A stretch of DNA of 37,873 nucleotides, from the NCBI GenBank assembly GCA_902776455.1, contig CACYQI010000019.1:1-37873 (forward strand). Direction: 5' to 3'. This document shows, in pieces, positions 8,508-16,358 of this stretch; positions within the stretch are counted from its first letter, which is position 1; each line of letters begins with the position of its first letter. The translations under genes were made by a program, and so were the position numbers. A model generated the notes under the pieces. It was not told the DNA's origin. It saw only the letters and a program-made list of their open reading frames with translations, and did not search any database. This DNA is from an uncultured Bacteroidales bacterium (lineage in GTDB: Bacteria; Bacteroidota; Bacteroidia; Bacteroidales; Bacteroidaceae).

Positions 8508-8990
8508 ATGATAAGGGTTGGTTTTGGTTTCGACGTCCATCAGCTTGTAGAGGGACGCGACTTATGGCTGGGCGGCATACGCTTCGAGCACTCGAAGGGC
8601 CTGCTCGGACACAGCGATGCCGACGTGCTTATCCACGCCATTTGCGATGCCTTGCTTGGCGCTGCAAACATGCGCGACATAGGCTATCACTTCCCCGACA
8701 AAAGCGACGAGTTCCACAACATCGACAGCAAGATTCTGCTTCGCAAGACGGTGGAACTCATAGCCACCAAGGGCTACACCGTTGGCAACATCGATGCTAC
8801 GGTTTGTGCCGAGCGTCCGAAGCTGAAGGCCCGCATTCCTGAGATGCAGCAATGCTTGGCCGACGTGATGGGCATCGATGTGGATGCCGTTTCCATCAAG
8901 GCCACGACGACCGAGAAGCTTGGCTTCACGGGCCGCGAGGAAGGCATATCGGCCTACGCAACCGTGCTCATCGAACAAAATCCCCTCTAA
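8508..8990 (+). CDS. ispF: 2-C-methyl-D-erythritol 2,4-cyclodiphosphate synthase IspF
   Basis: The 160-residue protein has the standard length and motifs of IspF. The metal ligands are D9 and H11 in GFGFDVHQL and H43 in GHSDADVLIHAICDALLGA. The nucleotide and product-binding segments DIGYHFPD and ATTTEKLGFTGREEGI are intact. IspF cyclises CDP-methylerythritol 2-phosphate with release of CMP in the cytoplasmic MEP route to isoprenoids. It follows porV after a 135-bp repeat array, so it may be expressed partly by read-through. Confidence 0.97.
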   Translation: MIRVGFGFDVHQLVEGRDLWLGGIRFEHSKGLLGHSDADVLIHAICDALLGAANMRDIGYHFPDKSDEFHNIDSKILLRKTVELIATKGYTVGNIDATVCAERPKLKARIPEMQQCLADVMGIDVDAVSIKATTTEKLGFTGREEGISAYATVLIEQNPL

Positions 8991-9056
8991 AACTCCCCGA
9001 AGGGAGACTTATTGCCGCGAAAACTCTCCCCCTCGGGGAAGATGAAGAGGGGGCAA
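8978..9056. repeat. Family A palindromic repeat after ispF
   Basis: The repeat CCCCTCTAAAACTCCCCGAAG plus a second palindrome CTCCCCCTCGGGGAAG begins inside the last codons of ispF (the stop TAA is part of the repeat text CTCTAAAA) and runs into the gap. The ispF C-terminus therefore touches the repeat boundary. Confidence 0.65.
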
Positions 9057-9098
9057 AGTGCGTTTCTTTGTGCGTAACAACATTTTTTTTGCCTCAGA

Positions 9099-9131
9099 TT
9101 TGGCAGGAATAAAACAAAATCCATATCTTTG
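9099..9131 (+). promoter_or_regulatory. Bacteroidetes promoter for the PorT-family barrel gene
   Basis: TTTG at 9099-9102 is followed after 21 bases by TATCTTTG at 9124-9131, a full match to the TTTG-N19-21-TAnnTTTG consensus. The ATG lies 52 bases downstream. Confidence 0.8.
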
Positions 9132-9183
9132 TGAACAATTATGTATCATTTAGGATAATGTATCATTCAATAAACCAACAATT

Positions 9184-9804
9184 ATGAAAAAGTTCCTCAC
9201 ATCAATGGTTTTGCTTGCTGCAATCGCAGTAATGCCTGTAGGCGCACAAGTTAAGTTTGGCGTAAAGGGCGGTCTGAACAACTCGAACATGAAGATTAAC
9301 TACGAGAATCTCAAGAACAAAGGCAGCTACGGATGGTTTGCCGGCCCTACGATTAAGGCCCTCATCCCTATCGGCAATCTGGGCATTGGAGCAGACGCAG
9401 CCGTGTTCTACGATATGCGTCGAGCCAAGACTGAGATTGATGGCGTCGAGTCAACCATCAAGCAGCAGAGCATCGTCCTTCCGATTAACGTGCGCGCCAA
9501 CTTCGACATCGTCAAAGTCTTTGGCATCTACGTGGCAACCGGCCCGCAGTTCGGCTTCAACGTGGGCAAGAAAGAAGTTGACTTGGATAGCTTCTCTTCC
9601 ATCAAGAACCACTTCCAAATCAGGAAGTCGCAGTTCTCGTGGAACATCGGTGCAGGCATCATCATCGCAAATCACTTTGAACTCGGTGCCACCTACAACC
9701 TCGGCATTGGCAGGACGGGCGAGGTGAAGGACATGACCACCGATGAGATTCGCGACACACCCAAGCAGAAGTCGTGGACCGTCTCGGCAGCCTACTACTT
9801 CTGA
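9184..9804 (+). CDS. Outer membrane beta-barrel protein (PorT/OmpW-like porin family)
   Basis: The 206-residue protein has a clear signal peptide (MKKFLTSMVLLAAIAVMPVGAQ), then VKFGVKGGLNNSNM, the usual first strand of the outer membrane beta-barrel family PF13568 (PorT-like). It has alternating hydrophobic strands with Gly/Asn turns and ends in YYF, the C-terminal aromatic expected for insertion by the Bam complex. The length fits an eight-strand barrel. Its own promoter lies upstream. It may be a structural barrel or adhesin; calling it PorT itself is not justified by the sequence. Confidence 0.82.
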   Translation: MKKFLTSMVLLAAIAVMPVGAQVKFGVKGGLNNSNMKINYENLKNKGSYGWFAGPTIKALIPIGNLGIGADAAVFYDMRRAKTEIDGVESTIKQQSIVLPINVRANFDIVKVFGIYVATGPQFGFNVGKKEVDLDSFSSIKNHFQIRKSQFSWNIGAGIIIANHFELGATYNLGIGRTGEVKDMTTDEIRDTPKQKSWTVSAAYYF

Positions 9805-10237
9805 ACCATTTGACAAATTGTCATCTTTTTACCGATTTTGCTTACAGGCGCATTTTGGACAGACCTCCAATTTGCGCCTGTAATCGTCTTTACCCACCCT
9901 TTGGACCACTGAACGGGAAAATGCGCTCAAATCGAATGCACGTTGAAACAGAAGGGGTTACAAAAAGCTTCCGACAGAACGAAACGGAGAATTGAAATCT
10001 CCACATGGCAAAACGAGGCTTTTCCCTGCGTTTTTGCACACTTTTTAGCGCAACGTTTTCACGGAAAAGCCACGCCATCTTTTCAAACACTCCGTGGAGT
10101 GTTGGCCTACACTCCACGTTGCATCGGACAACCCGGCACGGAGCATCGGCCAAAACGGCGTTTTGAGTCGGTTTTCGCTCCACTTTTCGAAGTGTGCAAA
10201 AACTGACAATATGAAAGCAAATGGGCAAAATAAACGA
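9805..10237. other. Gene-free stretch with family B (TCCGTGGAG) repeats
   Basis: No gene is supported in this convergent gap. Bases 10089-10161 hold inverted and direct copies of the ACTCCGTGGAGTGTTGGCC motif, a second family that also occurs at 20132-20166 and 28114-28200. Frames crossing the region are open only because the repeats lack stops. Confidence 0.55.
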
Positions 10238-10273
10238 CAACGTGTCTGCTCGGCGAACCGGACAGACACGTTG
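10238..10273 (-). terminator. Inverted repeat downstream of the MFS gene
   Basis: CAACGTGTCTG (10238-10248) pairs perfectly with CAGACACGTTG (10263-10273) around a 14-base loop, just past the stop of the minus-strand transporter gene. On the minus strand it is followed by the moderately T-rich TCGTTTATTTT, so a rho-independent terminator is plausible. Confidence 0.6.
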
Positions 10274-10287
10274 CAGAAGAACACACT

Positions 10288-11907
10288 TTACTTTATGTTC
10301 GGAGCCTCGAGGCCAAGACCTTTCTTCTTGTCGACGACCTTCAGGACAAATCCGAGCAGGAGGGCTGCTACGCCGAGGCAAGCCAGCATGATGAGCGGAG
10401 CTGTGTAGTTGAACTTGGTCGGGTCGGTCACTCCGGGGTTTGTGGCGTCGAGCACCTTGCCGATGAGCAGCGGGAAGAGCCACAGACCTATGTTCTGAAT
10501 CCAGAAGATGAGTGCGTAGGCCGAACCTATCACCTTGGCATCCACCAGCTTGGGCACGCTGGGCCACAGCGATGCAGGCACGAGCGAGAAGCTGCTTCCC
10601 AGCACCAGAATGGTGATGTAGGCAATGGCAACGCCGCCTACGGCCGAGTCCTTGAACAGAGGCAGCACGAAGGCAAAGGTCAGATGGCAGAAGATGAGCA
10701 GCAGCGAACCGAGGATGAGCATCGTGGCAGCCTTGCCCTTGTGGTCAACATAGCTGCCCAGGATGGGCGTGATGAGCACGGCCAGCAGCGGGAACACCGC
10801 GAAGATACTCTCGGCCGACTGCCGCATGAAGCCCATGTAGCAATAGGTCACGAGGGCGATGATGCTGAGGCAAAGCAAGCCGTACTTAGCGCCTGACTTC
10901 TTCTGGAAGTTGCTTGCGAAACCAGTTGCCGCTACGAACAGCATGATGACGTACTGAATGATAGTGACGCTTTCGCTGGCCCAGAAGGAATCAGCATCGG
11001 GGGCCACGAGCGTGAGGTTGCATTGGAGCATGTTGACGGCGTACTTCTGGAAGGGGAAGATGGCGCTGTAGTAGAGCACACAAAGCAGGGCCACAAGCCA
11101 GAAGCCGCTCGAGGTGAGGATTTGTCCCAAGTCGCTGATCTTGAAGGGGTCGTCTTTCTCCTCGGCTTCACCAGTCTGTGCGTCGAGTTTGCTATCCATG
11201 AAGAAATAGACAACGCTCATAATGAGGGCGATGCACATCAGCACTACGCCGAAGGCAACCGAGCGGCTGACGCTGACCTGGCCGCCCAAGCGGGCGAAGA
11301 AGGGCGAGAAAATCATGCACGTTGCCACGCCGAGACGGGCCAAAGCCATCTCGCTGCCCATTGCCAAAGCCATCTCGCGGCCCTTGAACCACTTGACGAT
11401 GCCTCGGCTGACGGTAATGCCGGCCATCTCGCAGCCACAGCCAAATATCATGAAACCGCAGGCGGCGAACTTGGCAGAGGCGGGCATCCCTGCATAGAAG
11501 GGCGACACGCCCAGCTCGTCGAACACGGGAATGTAGTTCAGATTGTTGGTGAACCATGTCTCAAGGCTGCTTCCATAGAAGCTTTCGCTCACGGCATACC
11601 ACTTGATGACGGCACCGATGAGCATGACGGCCGTAGAGAGAAGCATCGTGAAGCGCACGCCCATCTTGTCGAGAATGATGCCTGCGAAGATGAGGAAGAA
11701 GGCAAAGACGTTGAGGAAGACCTCGGAGCCTTGCATCGTGCCGAAGGCCGTGGAGTCCCATCCCCTTGTCTCTTGCATCAAGTCCTTAATGGGGGAAAGG
11801 ATGTCCATGAAGATGTAGCTGCAGAACATGGCAAGCGCCAAGAGCAGCAACGCCGTCCAGCGCATACCGGCGCTGTCGCGGAGAGTCTTTTGAATTGCTT
11901 GGGTCAT
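10288..11907 (-). CDS. Major facilitator superfamily transporter
   Basis: The 539-residue protein is almost entirely hydrophobic helices, about twelve, starting with RWTALLLLALAMFCSYIFMD at residues 16-35. MFS loop signatures are visible: ILDKMGVRFT after TM2 (degenerate motif A) and SYVDHKGKAATM in the second half. A long loop with KLDAQTGEAEEKDDPFKISD separates the halves. The general shape, with PVFDELGVSPFY in an extended first periplasmic loop, is like the MFSD1-related transporters common in Bacteroidales, but the substrate is unknown. It lies downstream of the S9 peptidase gene on the same strand, across a 10-bp tandem array. Coupling of peptide hydrolysis with peptide uptake is possible but is only inference. 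Confidence 0.85.
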   Translation of the reverse strand: MTQAIQKTLRDSAGMRWTALLLLALAMFCSYIFMDILSPIKDLMQETRGWDSTAFGTMQGSEVFLNVFAFFLIFAGIILDKMGVRFTMLLSTAVMLIGAVIKWYAVSESFYGSSLETWFTNNLNYIPVFDELGVSPFYAGMPASAKFAACGFMIFGCGCEMAGITVSRGIVKWFKGREMALAMGSEMALARLGVATCMIFSPFFARLGGQVSVSRSVAFGVVLMCIALIMSVVYFFMDSKLDAQTGEAEEKDDPFKISDLGQILTSSGFWLVALLCVLYYSAIFPFQKYAVNMLQCNLTLVAPDADSFWASESVTIIQYVIMLFVAATGFASNFQKKSGAKYGLLCLSIIALVTYCYMGFMRQSAESIFAVFPLLAVLITPILGSYVDHKGKAATMLILGSLLLIFCHLTFAFVLPLFKDSAVGGVAIAYITILVLGSSFSLVPASLWPSVPKLVDAKVIGSAYALIFWIQNIGLWLFPLLIGKVLDATNPGVTDPTKFNYTAPLIMLACLGVAALLLGFVLKVVDKKKGLGLEAPNIK

Positions 11908-11930
11908 AGTTTGTTTTTCTTTATTATGGT

Positions 11931-12009
11931 TTTCCTAGGATGTCCTAGGAATTTCTAGGATTTCCTAGGCATTTCTAGGATTTCCTAGGATTTCTAGGAT
12001 TTCCTAGGT
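11931..12009. repeat. Tandem 10-bp TTTCCTAGGA array
   Basis: Eight units of 9-10 bases (TTTCCTAGGA, TGTCCTAGGA, ATTTCTAGGA and variants) fill the gap between the S9 peptidase stop and the MFS start. Several units contain the palindrome CCTAGG. This sequence type is not seen elsewhere in the window. The 10-bp period would place units on one face of the helix. Confidence 0.9.
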
Positions 12010-14304
12010 TCAATTAAATTGTTTCAGCCAGCGGTCGAGCCATGCGAAGTAAGTCCTTTGCCAAAGGATTCCGTTTTGGGGTTTGAGCACCCAATGGTTC
12101 TCGTCGGGGAAGATGAGCAGCTGGGCTTCGATGCCTCGCATGCGGGCTGCATTGAAGGCCGACATGCCTTGGGTGGCGTTGATGCGGTAGTCCTTCTCAC
12201 CATGGATACAGAGGATGGGCGTATCCCACTTATCGACAAAGCGATGCGGGCTGTTCTCGTAGGTGCGGCGGGCGCGTTCCGTCTGGTCTTTGTTCCAGTA
12301 GGCATCGTCGTATTCCCAGTTGGAGAACCAGTTTTCCTCTGTCTCGGTGTACATTGCCTCGAGGTTGAAGGCGCCGTCATGCGCAATGAAGCACTTGAAG
12401 CGGCCTTCGTGATGACCTGCCAGATAATAGACCGAGAAGCCACCAAACGAGGCGCCGACGGCTCCGAGGCGGTCCTTATCGACGTACGGAAGGTTCTCCA
12501 CGGCATCATCTATCGCGGAGAGGTAGTCCTTCATGCATTGTCCTGTCCAGTCTCCGCTGATTTCCTCGAGCCATTCCTGCCCGAAGCCCGGCACGCCGCG
12601 ACGGTTCGGAGCAATCACTACATAACCCTGCGAAGCCATGATCATAAAGTTCCAACGGTAGCTCCAGAACTGACTGACAGCACTTTGCGGACCGCCTTCG
12701 CAGAAGAGCAACGTGGGATATTTCTTCGAAGCGTCAAAATGAGGAGGCAGAATCACCCAGGTCAGCATCTCCTTTCCGTCGGTGGTCTTCACCCAACGCT
12801 GTTCGACGCTGGGTTTTGCAAGCTGGTCCAGAATGTCCTTGTTCACTTCGGTCAGCTGCTTTATCTGTAGCCCCCCTACGTTTTCTTTGAAAGTGGGAGC
12901 GTCGAGACTGTCTGTCTCCTCCCCCTCGGGGGAGGTTGGGAGGGGGCTGTCCCCTGGTGTTACGGCATAGAGGTCAGCAGGAGCCGTAAAGCTATGACGT
13001 TCAGCAAGAATCTGCTTTTCGCCAAGCATTTGGAGAGAACCAAAGTCGGCCCAGTCGTTGGAGAGTTGCTCTACGACACCTTCCAAGTTCGTCCTGTAGA
13101 GGTTCTCCGTGGCGTGCCATACTGCTATAAAATATAATGTATAGGAATCAGGTGCCCAGCAGAAGTCATCGACGCTGGAGTCGAGGCTCTCTGTGACGTA
13201 GGTCTTGGTGCCTTCCTTCAGGTCGTAGATGCAGAGGCGCTGGCGGTCGCTCTCGTATCCGTCGCGCTCCATTGAGAGCCAAGCCACGTAGCGTCCGTCG
13301 GGAGAGAATTTCGGATTGAGGTCATAGCCGACGTTGCTGTCTTTCAAGTTCGTGTTGATGAACTGGTCCTTGAGTGTCTTGGTGGGATTGCAGATGTGGT
13401 CGGGACTGTCAACAAAGCCTCCATCGGGCACGACGTCGAACTCGCCGCAGTTCTTGCAGAGGTTCTTTGTCTTGCTCATGTCCTTGCTCTCCGCGTCATA
13501 AAGAAAGATATCGGAGTCGGTCGAAATGCTGTAATCCAGGCCGGTCTTGCAGCGGCAAGTGAAGGCGATGAACTTCGAGTCAGGACTCCAAGCCAGTTGT
13601 TCGATGCCGCCGAACGGTTCCATCGGGCACTCGTAGGGATAGCCGTCGAGGATGTCGGTCTGCTCTGTGGCGATGGCATCGCCACTTACTGAACATAGGA
13701 AGGGATGCTGGATGCTCTCCACATAGTGGTCCCAATGGCGATACATCAGGTCGTTCACCACGCGACCGGTCGCTTTGGGCAGGTCTTCGGGGTTCTTCTG
13801 GATGATTTCATTGAAGTCGATGCTCTTCAAGAGGATAGCCTTCTTGCCATCAGGAGCGAAGAGGAAGCCCTCGACCTTGCCTTCGGTCTCGCTCATTTGC
13901 TTGCGGCCGTTGCCGTCAAAGCCCATCTTCCAAACCTCACCCTCACGGAGGAAAGCGATGGTCTCGTTGTCCAGCCATTGCACGTCGGTCTCGTTCTCGG
14001 CATCGGTTGTCAGTTGTCGTTGCTCGCTGCCGTCGGCGTTCATCATCCAAAGGACTTGGTGGCTCTTGTTCTCCCCCACGCTGTAATAGCCCATCTGGAA
14101 GGCGATGTGCTTGCCGTCGGGCGATGCCTGATAGCCACCGATGCGGCTCATCGCCCAAAGAGCCTCAGGCGTCATCAAGTCGCTCTCGAGCTGTACGGTT
14201 TGCTTCTCTATGTTCACTTTGTCGCTTTCCTTTTGTGTACCGCAAGACATGAGTAATAATGAAAGAATGAAAAAATGAAAGAATGAATGGTTATTGCGTA
14301 TCAT
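12010..14304 (-). CDS. S9 family prolyl oligopeptidase-type dipeptidyl peptidase, lipoprotein (DPP5-like)
   Basis: The 764-residue protein has a lipoprotein signal with lipobox LMSC (C21). An N-terminal WD40-like propeller follows (repeated SPDGKHIAF, APDGKK, SPDSKFIAF, SPDGRYVAW), then a C-terminal alpha/beta hydrolase domain. The triad is S619 in GASFGGF, D705 in GEKDYRI and H737 in DENHWV. The spacing of 86 and 32 residues is close to P. gingivalis DPP5 (S542/D627/H659). It should release dipeptides from peptide N-termini at the outer membrane or periplasm. Residues 450-464 (SPLPTSPEGEETDSL) are encoded by a family A palindromic repeat inserted in frame between propeller and catalytic domain. 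The signal-peptide core is encoded by TTTCATTC repeats. It lies between yidC and the MFS gene on one strand. Confidence 0.9.
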   Translation of the reverse strand: MIRNNHSFFHFFILSLLLMSCGTQKESDKVNIEKQTVQLESDLMTPEALWAMSRIGGYQASPDGKHIAFQMGYYSVGENKSHQVLWMMNADGSEQRQLTTDAENETDVQWLDNETIAFLREGEVWKMGFDGNGRKQMSETEGKVEGFLFAPDGKKAILLKSIDFNEIIQKNPEDLPKATGRVVNDLMYRHWDHYVESIQHPFLCSVSGDAIATEQTDILDGYPYECPMEPFGGIEQLAWSPDSKFIAFTCRCKTGLDYSISTDSDIFLYDAESKDMSKTKNLCKNCGEFDVVPDGGFVDSPDHICNPTKTLKDQFINTNLKDSNVGYDLNPKFSPDGRYVAWLSMERDGYESDRQRLCIYDLKEGTKTYVTESLDSSVDDFCWAPDSYTLYFIAVWHATENLYRTNLEGVVEQLSNDWADFGSLQMLGEKQILAERHSFTAPADLYAVTPGDSPLPTSPEGEETDSLDAPTFKENVGGLQIKQLTEVNKDILDQLAKPSVEQRWVKTTDGKEMLTWVILPPHFDASKKYPTLLFCEGGPQSAVSQFWSYRWNFMIMASQGYVVIAPNRRGVPGFGQEWLEEISGDWTGQCMKDYLSAIDDAVENLPYVDKDRLGAVGASFGGFSVYYLAGHHEGRFKCFIAHDGAFNLEAMYTETEENWFSNWEYDDAYWNKDQTERARRTYENSPHRFVDKWDTPILCIHGEKDYRINATQGMSAFNAARMRGIEAQLLIFPDENHWVLKPQNGILWQRTYFAWLDRWLKQFN
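12916..12956. repeat. Family A repeat inside the S9 peptidase gene
   Basis: The palindrome CCTCCCCCTCGGGGGAGGTT plus GGGAGGGGGCTGTCCCC lies wholly within coding sequence and keeps the frame, coding for PLPTSPEGEE on the minus strand. Confidence 0.85.
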
Positions 14305-14335
14305 CTTTAATCCTTAATCTTTAATCTTTAATCAA
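14262..14335. repeat. Heptamer/octamer repeats over the S9 signal-peptide start
   Basis: GAATGAAAAAATGAAAGAATGAA at about 14267-14287 is tandem repeat within the first codons of the peptidase gene. CCTTAATCTTTAATCTTTAATC at about 14311-14332 is a second array just upstream of its ATG. Confidence 0.7.
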
Positions 14336-16213
14336 TTATCTTCGTTTCGCCTGTTCCTGCTGCATCTTCTGCAGGGCTTCGAGGCGTGCCTGCAAGCCCG
14401 ACACCTTCTTGGGGTCGTTCTTGTGCTGCTCGTGGTATGCCTCAAGGCCGGCAAGGAGCTTCTTGTCGTCGGTTGACCAACGCAGATACCACATCGTGAG
14501 GATGCTGATGAGGCCCGACACGAAGTAGTAGTAGCTCAAGCCGCTGCTGTAGCCGTTGAACATGAAGAAGAACATCAACGGCATGAGGTACATCATCCAT
14601 TGCATCATCTTCATCTGCTGCGCCTGTTCGCCTGTGAACTGGTTCTGCTGCTGGCGCATCGAAATCCAGGTGTTGATGAGGTTCGTCGCACTAAAGAGGA
14701 CGCAGAAGATGCTCAAGTGGTTGCCGATGAGGGGCAGGTCGGTGCTCCAGCGGATAAGGTCGTCATAAGCAGAGAGGTCGTCGGCCCAGAGGAAGCTCTC
14801 TCCGCGAAGGTCGATGGCGTTGGGAATGAAGTTGAACAATGCAATCCAGATAGGCGCCTGTATGAGCATCGGCAGACAGCCACCCATTGGGCTGACACCG
14901 TACTGGCTGTAGAGTTGCATCATGGCCTGCTGCTTCTGCATCGCCTGGTCGGGATTGGGATATTGCTTGGAGAGTTCGTCGAGCTTCGGCTTGAGCACAC
15001 GCATCTTGGCACTGCTCATGTAGCTCTTCTTCTGTGTCGGCCAGACTGCCACCTTGACGATTACCGTCAGCAGGAAGAGGACAAGTCCCATTGGCAGACC
15101 GGCATGTTTGAGCCAGTCGAAGATGTAGAGGATAGACCAGCGGTTGATGAAACGGAATATCCACCAGCCTAAGTAAACGAGTTCGTCGAGGTCGGCATCC
15201 GAGCCGTAAGCTGTCATCTTGCTGTGGTCCTTGAGGATGTGGAAGTCGTTCGGGCCGAGGTACAGCTGTAGCTTCGTCGGCTTGTTGGCATCAAAGTCAA
15301 TCTGTGCTGCGGCCTCGTACTCTTTCAAGAGACCAGCAGCGTTATCGCCACTGGGCTGTGTTGTGGAGAGCGTGGCCTTCGTCATAGGCTTCTCGGCAAT
15401 GAGGACGGCGCTGAAGAACTGGTTCTTGAAGGCAATCCACTCGAGAGGTTCCTCGATGTCCTTGGTTTCGTTGCTCGTCTCGGCAAGGTGCTTCACGCTC
15501 TTGTCCTGACGCTTGTAGGTGAGGGAGCTGTAGCGGTTCTCGAAGTCGGCACCCTTCTCCTGCTGCAGGACGGTGGCCTTCCAGTCGAGGAGCAAGGCAG
15601 ACTGTCCAGGCATCGTCATGCCTTCCAAGCCCTGCGACGTGATGTCCATGTCGAGCATGTAGGCATCGGGACGAAGCGAGTAGCGCACCTGCAACTGCTT
15701 GCCTTCCTGGTTGACGGCGAAGGTGACGCTGTTGTCGGTCTGCTCGGTGACGTTGAACGTGAGGTCGGTCAGGCAGAGGTTCTCCTGCTTGAGAGGCAAG
15801 GTCAGCTTCATCGAAGCCTCTTCTTTGCCGAGAATCACGACATCGCCTTCTCTGCGACGGCTCTTGTAGCCGATGATTTCAGCGTCTTCCACTACGGCAC
15901 CCTTGCTGTTGAGGTTCACTTTGACCTTATTGTTCTGAAGCGTGATGCGCTGTCCTTCGCCACTCAGCTGCGAGAAGAAGAGGGAAGAGCTGTCGGGAGA
16001 CCCCTCTAAATCTCCCCTTAAAGGGGAGACTTCCTGCCCTGAGTCCTCTCCCTTTAAGGGAGAGTTAGAGAGGGTCTTTTCCTTTTCTACGGCTGCTATG
16101 CTGTCCCTTTCCGCCATAGCCGCAAGTTCTTCCTTGCTGGGCTGGCTGTACCAACTGAAACCGATTACGACGAGAGCAATGAGTATGAAACCTGTAATTG
16201 TGTTCTTATCCAT
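14336..16213 (-). CDS. yidC: Membrane protein insertase YidC
   Basis: The 625-residue protein has the YidC/Oxa1 layout for Gram-negatives: TM1 at residues 8-21 (GFILIALVVIGFSWYSQP), a large periplasmic P1 domain, and the conserved C-terminal core starting at GLPMGLVLFLLTVIVKVAVWPTQKKSYMSSAKM, with PNPDQAMQKQQAMMQLY and PMGGCLPMLIQAPIWIALF. YidC inserts inner membrane proteins, alone or with SecYEG. Residues about 47-73 (TLSNSPLKGEDSGQEVSPLR and following) are encoded by a double family A palindrome, in frame, in the flexible link between TM1 and P1. A good minus-strand -7 box lies 21 bases upstream of the ATG. The S9 peptidase gene follows 31 bases after the stop. Confidence 0.96.
   Translation of the reverse strand: MDKNTITGFILIALVVIGFSWYSQPSKEELAAMAERDSIAAVEKEKTLSNSPLKGEDSGQEVSPLRGDLEGSPDSSSLFFSQLSGEGQRITLQNNKVKVNLNSKGAVVEDAEIIGYKSRRREGDVVILGKEEASMKLTLPLKQENLCLTDLTFNVTEQTDNSVTFAVNQEGKQLQVRYSLRPDAYMLDMDITSQGLEGMTMPGQSALLLDWKATVLQQEKGADFENRYSSLTYKRQDKSVKHLAETSNETKDIEEPLEWIAFKNQFFSAVLIAEKPMTKATLSTTQPSGDNAAGLLKEYEAAAQIDFDANKPTKLQLYLGPNDFHILKDHSKMTAYGSDADLDELVYLGWWIFRFINRWSILYIFDWLKHAGLPMGLVLFLLTVIVKVAVWPTQKKSYMSSAKMRVLKPKLDELSKQYPNPDQAMQKQQAMMQLYSQYGVSPMGGCLPMLIQAPIWIALFNFIPNAIDLRGESFLWADDLSAYDDLIRWSTDLPLIGNHLSIFCVLFSATNLINTWISMRQQQNQFTGEQAQQMKMMQWMMYLMPLMFFFMFNGYSSGLSYYYFVSGLISILTMWYLRWSTDDKKLLAGLEAYHEQHKNDPKKVSGLQARLEALQKMQQEQAKRR
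15999..16083. repeat. Double family A palindrome inside yidC
   Basis: CCCCTCTAAATCTCCCCTTA...AAGGGGAG and CTCTCCCTTTAAGGGAGAGT lie head to tail in coding sequence. The same arrangement is seen in non-coding DNA at 1690-1780. Confidence 0.88.
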
Positions 16214-16233
16214 ATTTTTATTAATTTTGGGCG

Positions 16234-16241
16234 CAAAGATA
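16234..16241 (-). promoter_or_regulatory. -7 promoter box for yidC
   Basis: On the minus strand the site reads TATCTTTG in the context CGTATCTTTGCGC, 21 bases before the yidC ATG, an excellent TAnnTTTG match. Confidence 0.75.
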
Positions 16242-16249
16242 CGATTAAA

Positions 16250-16332
16250 TTAAGAATTAAGAAAGAAGATTGAAGAATTATTGGCTTTAAGAAGAAAATT
16301 ATGAAGATTGAATTATGAATTATGAATTATTT
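16250..16332. repeat. Heptamer-type repeats between divergent yidC and DUF3078 promoters
   Basis: GAATTAT tandem units abut the plus-strand -7 box. TGAAGAATTATTGGCTTT at 16271-16288 repeats the sequence at 2604-2621. Confidence 0.65.
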
Positions 16333-16334
16333 TA

Positions 16335-16342
16335 TATCTTTG
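16335..16342 (+). promoter_or_regulatory. -7 promoter box for the DUF3078 gene
   Basis: TATCTTTG followed by CAC, 17 bases before the ATG, matches the Bacteroidetes box. The upstream -33 region is made of GAATTAT heptamers, with only ATTG as a weak -33. Confidence 0.72.
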
Positions 16343-16358
16343 CACAAAATTTGAACAA

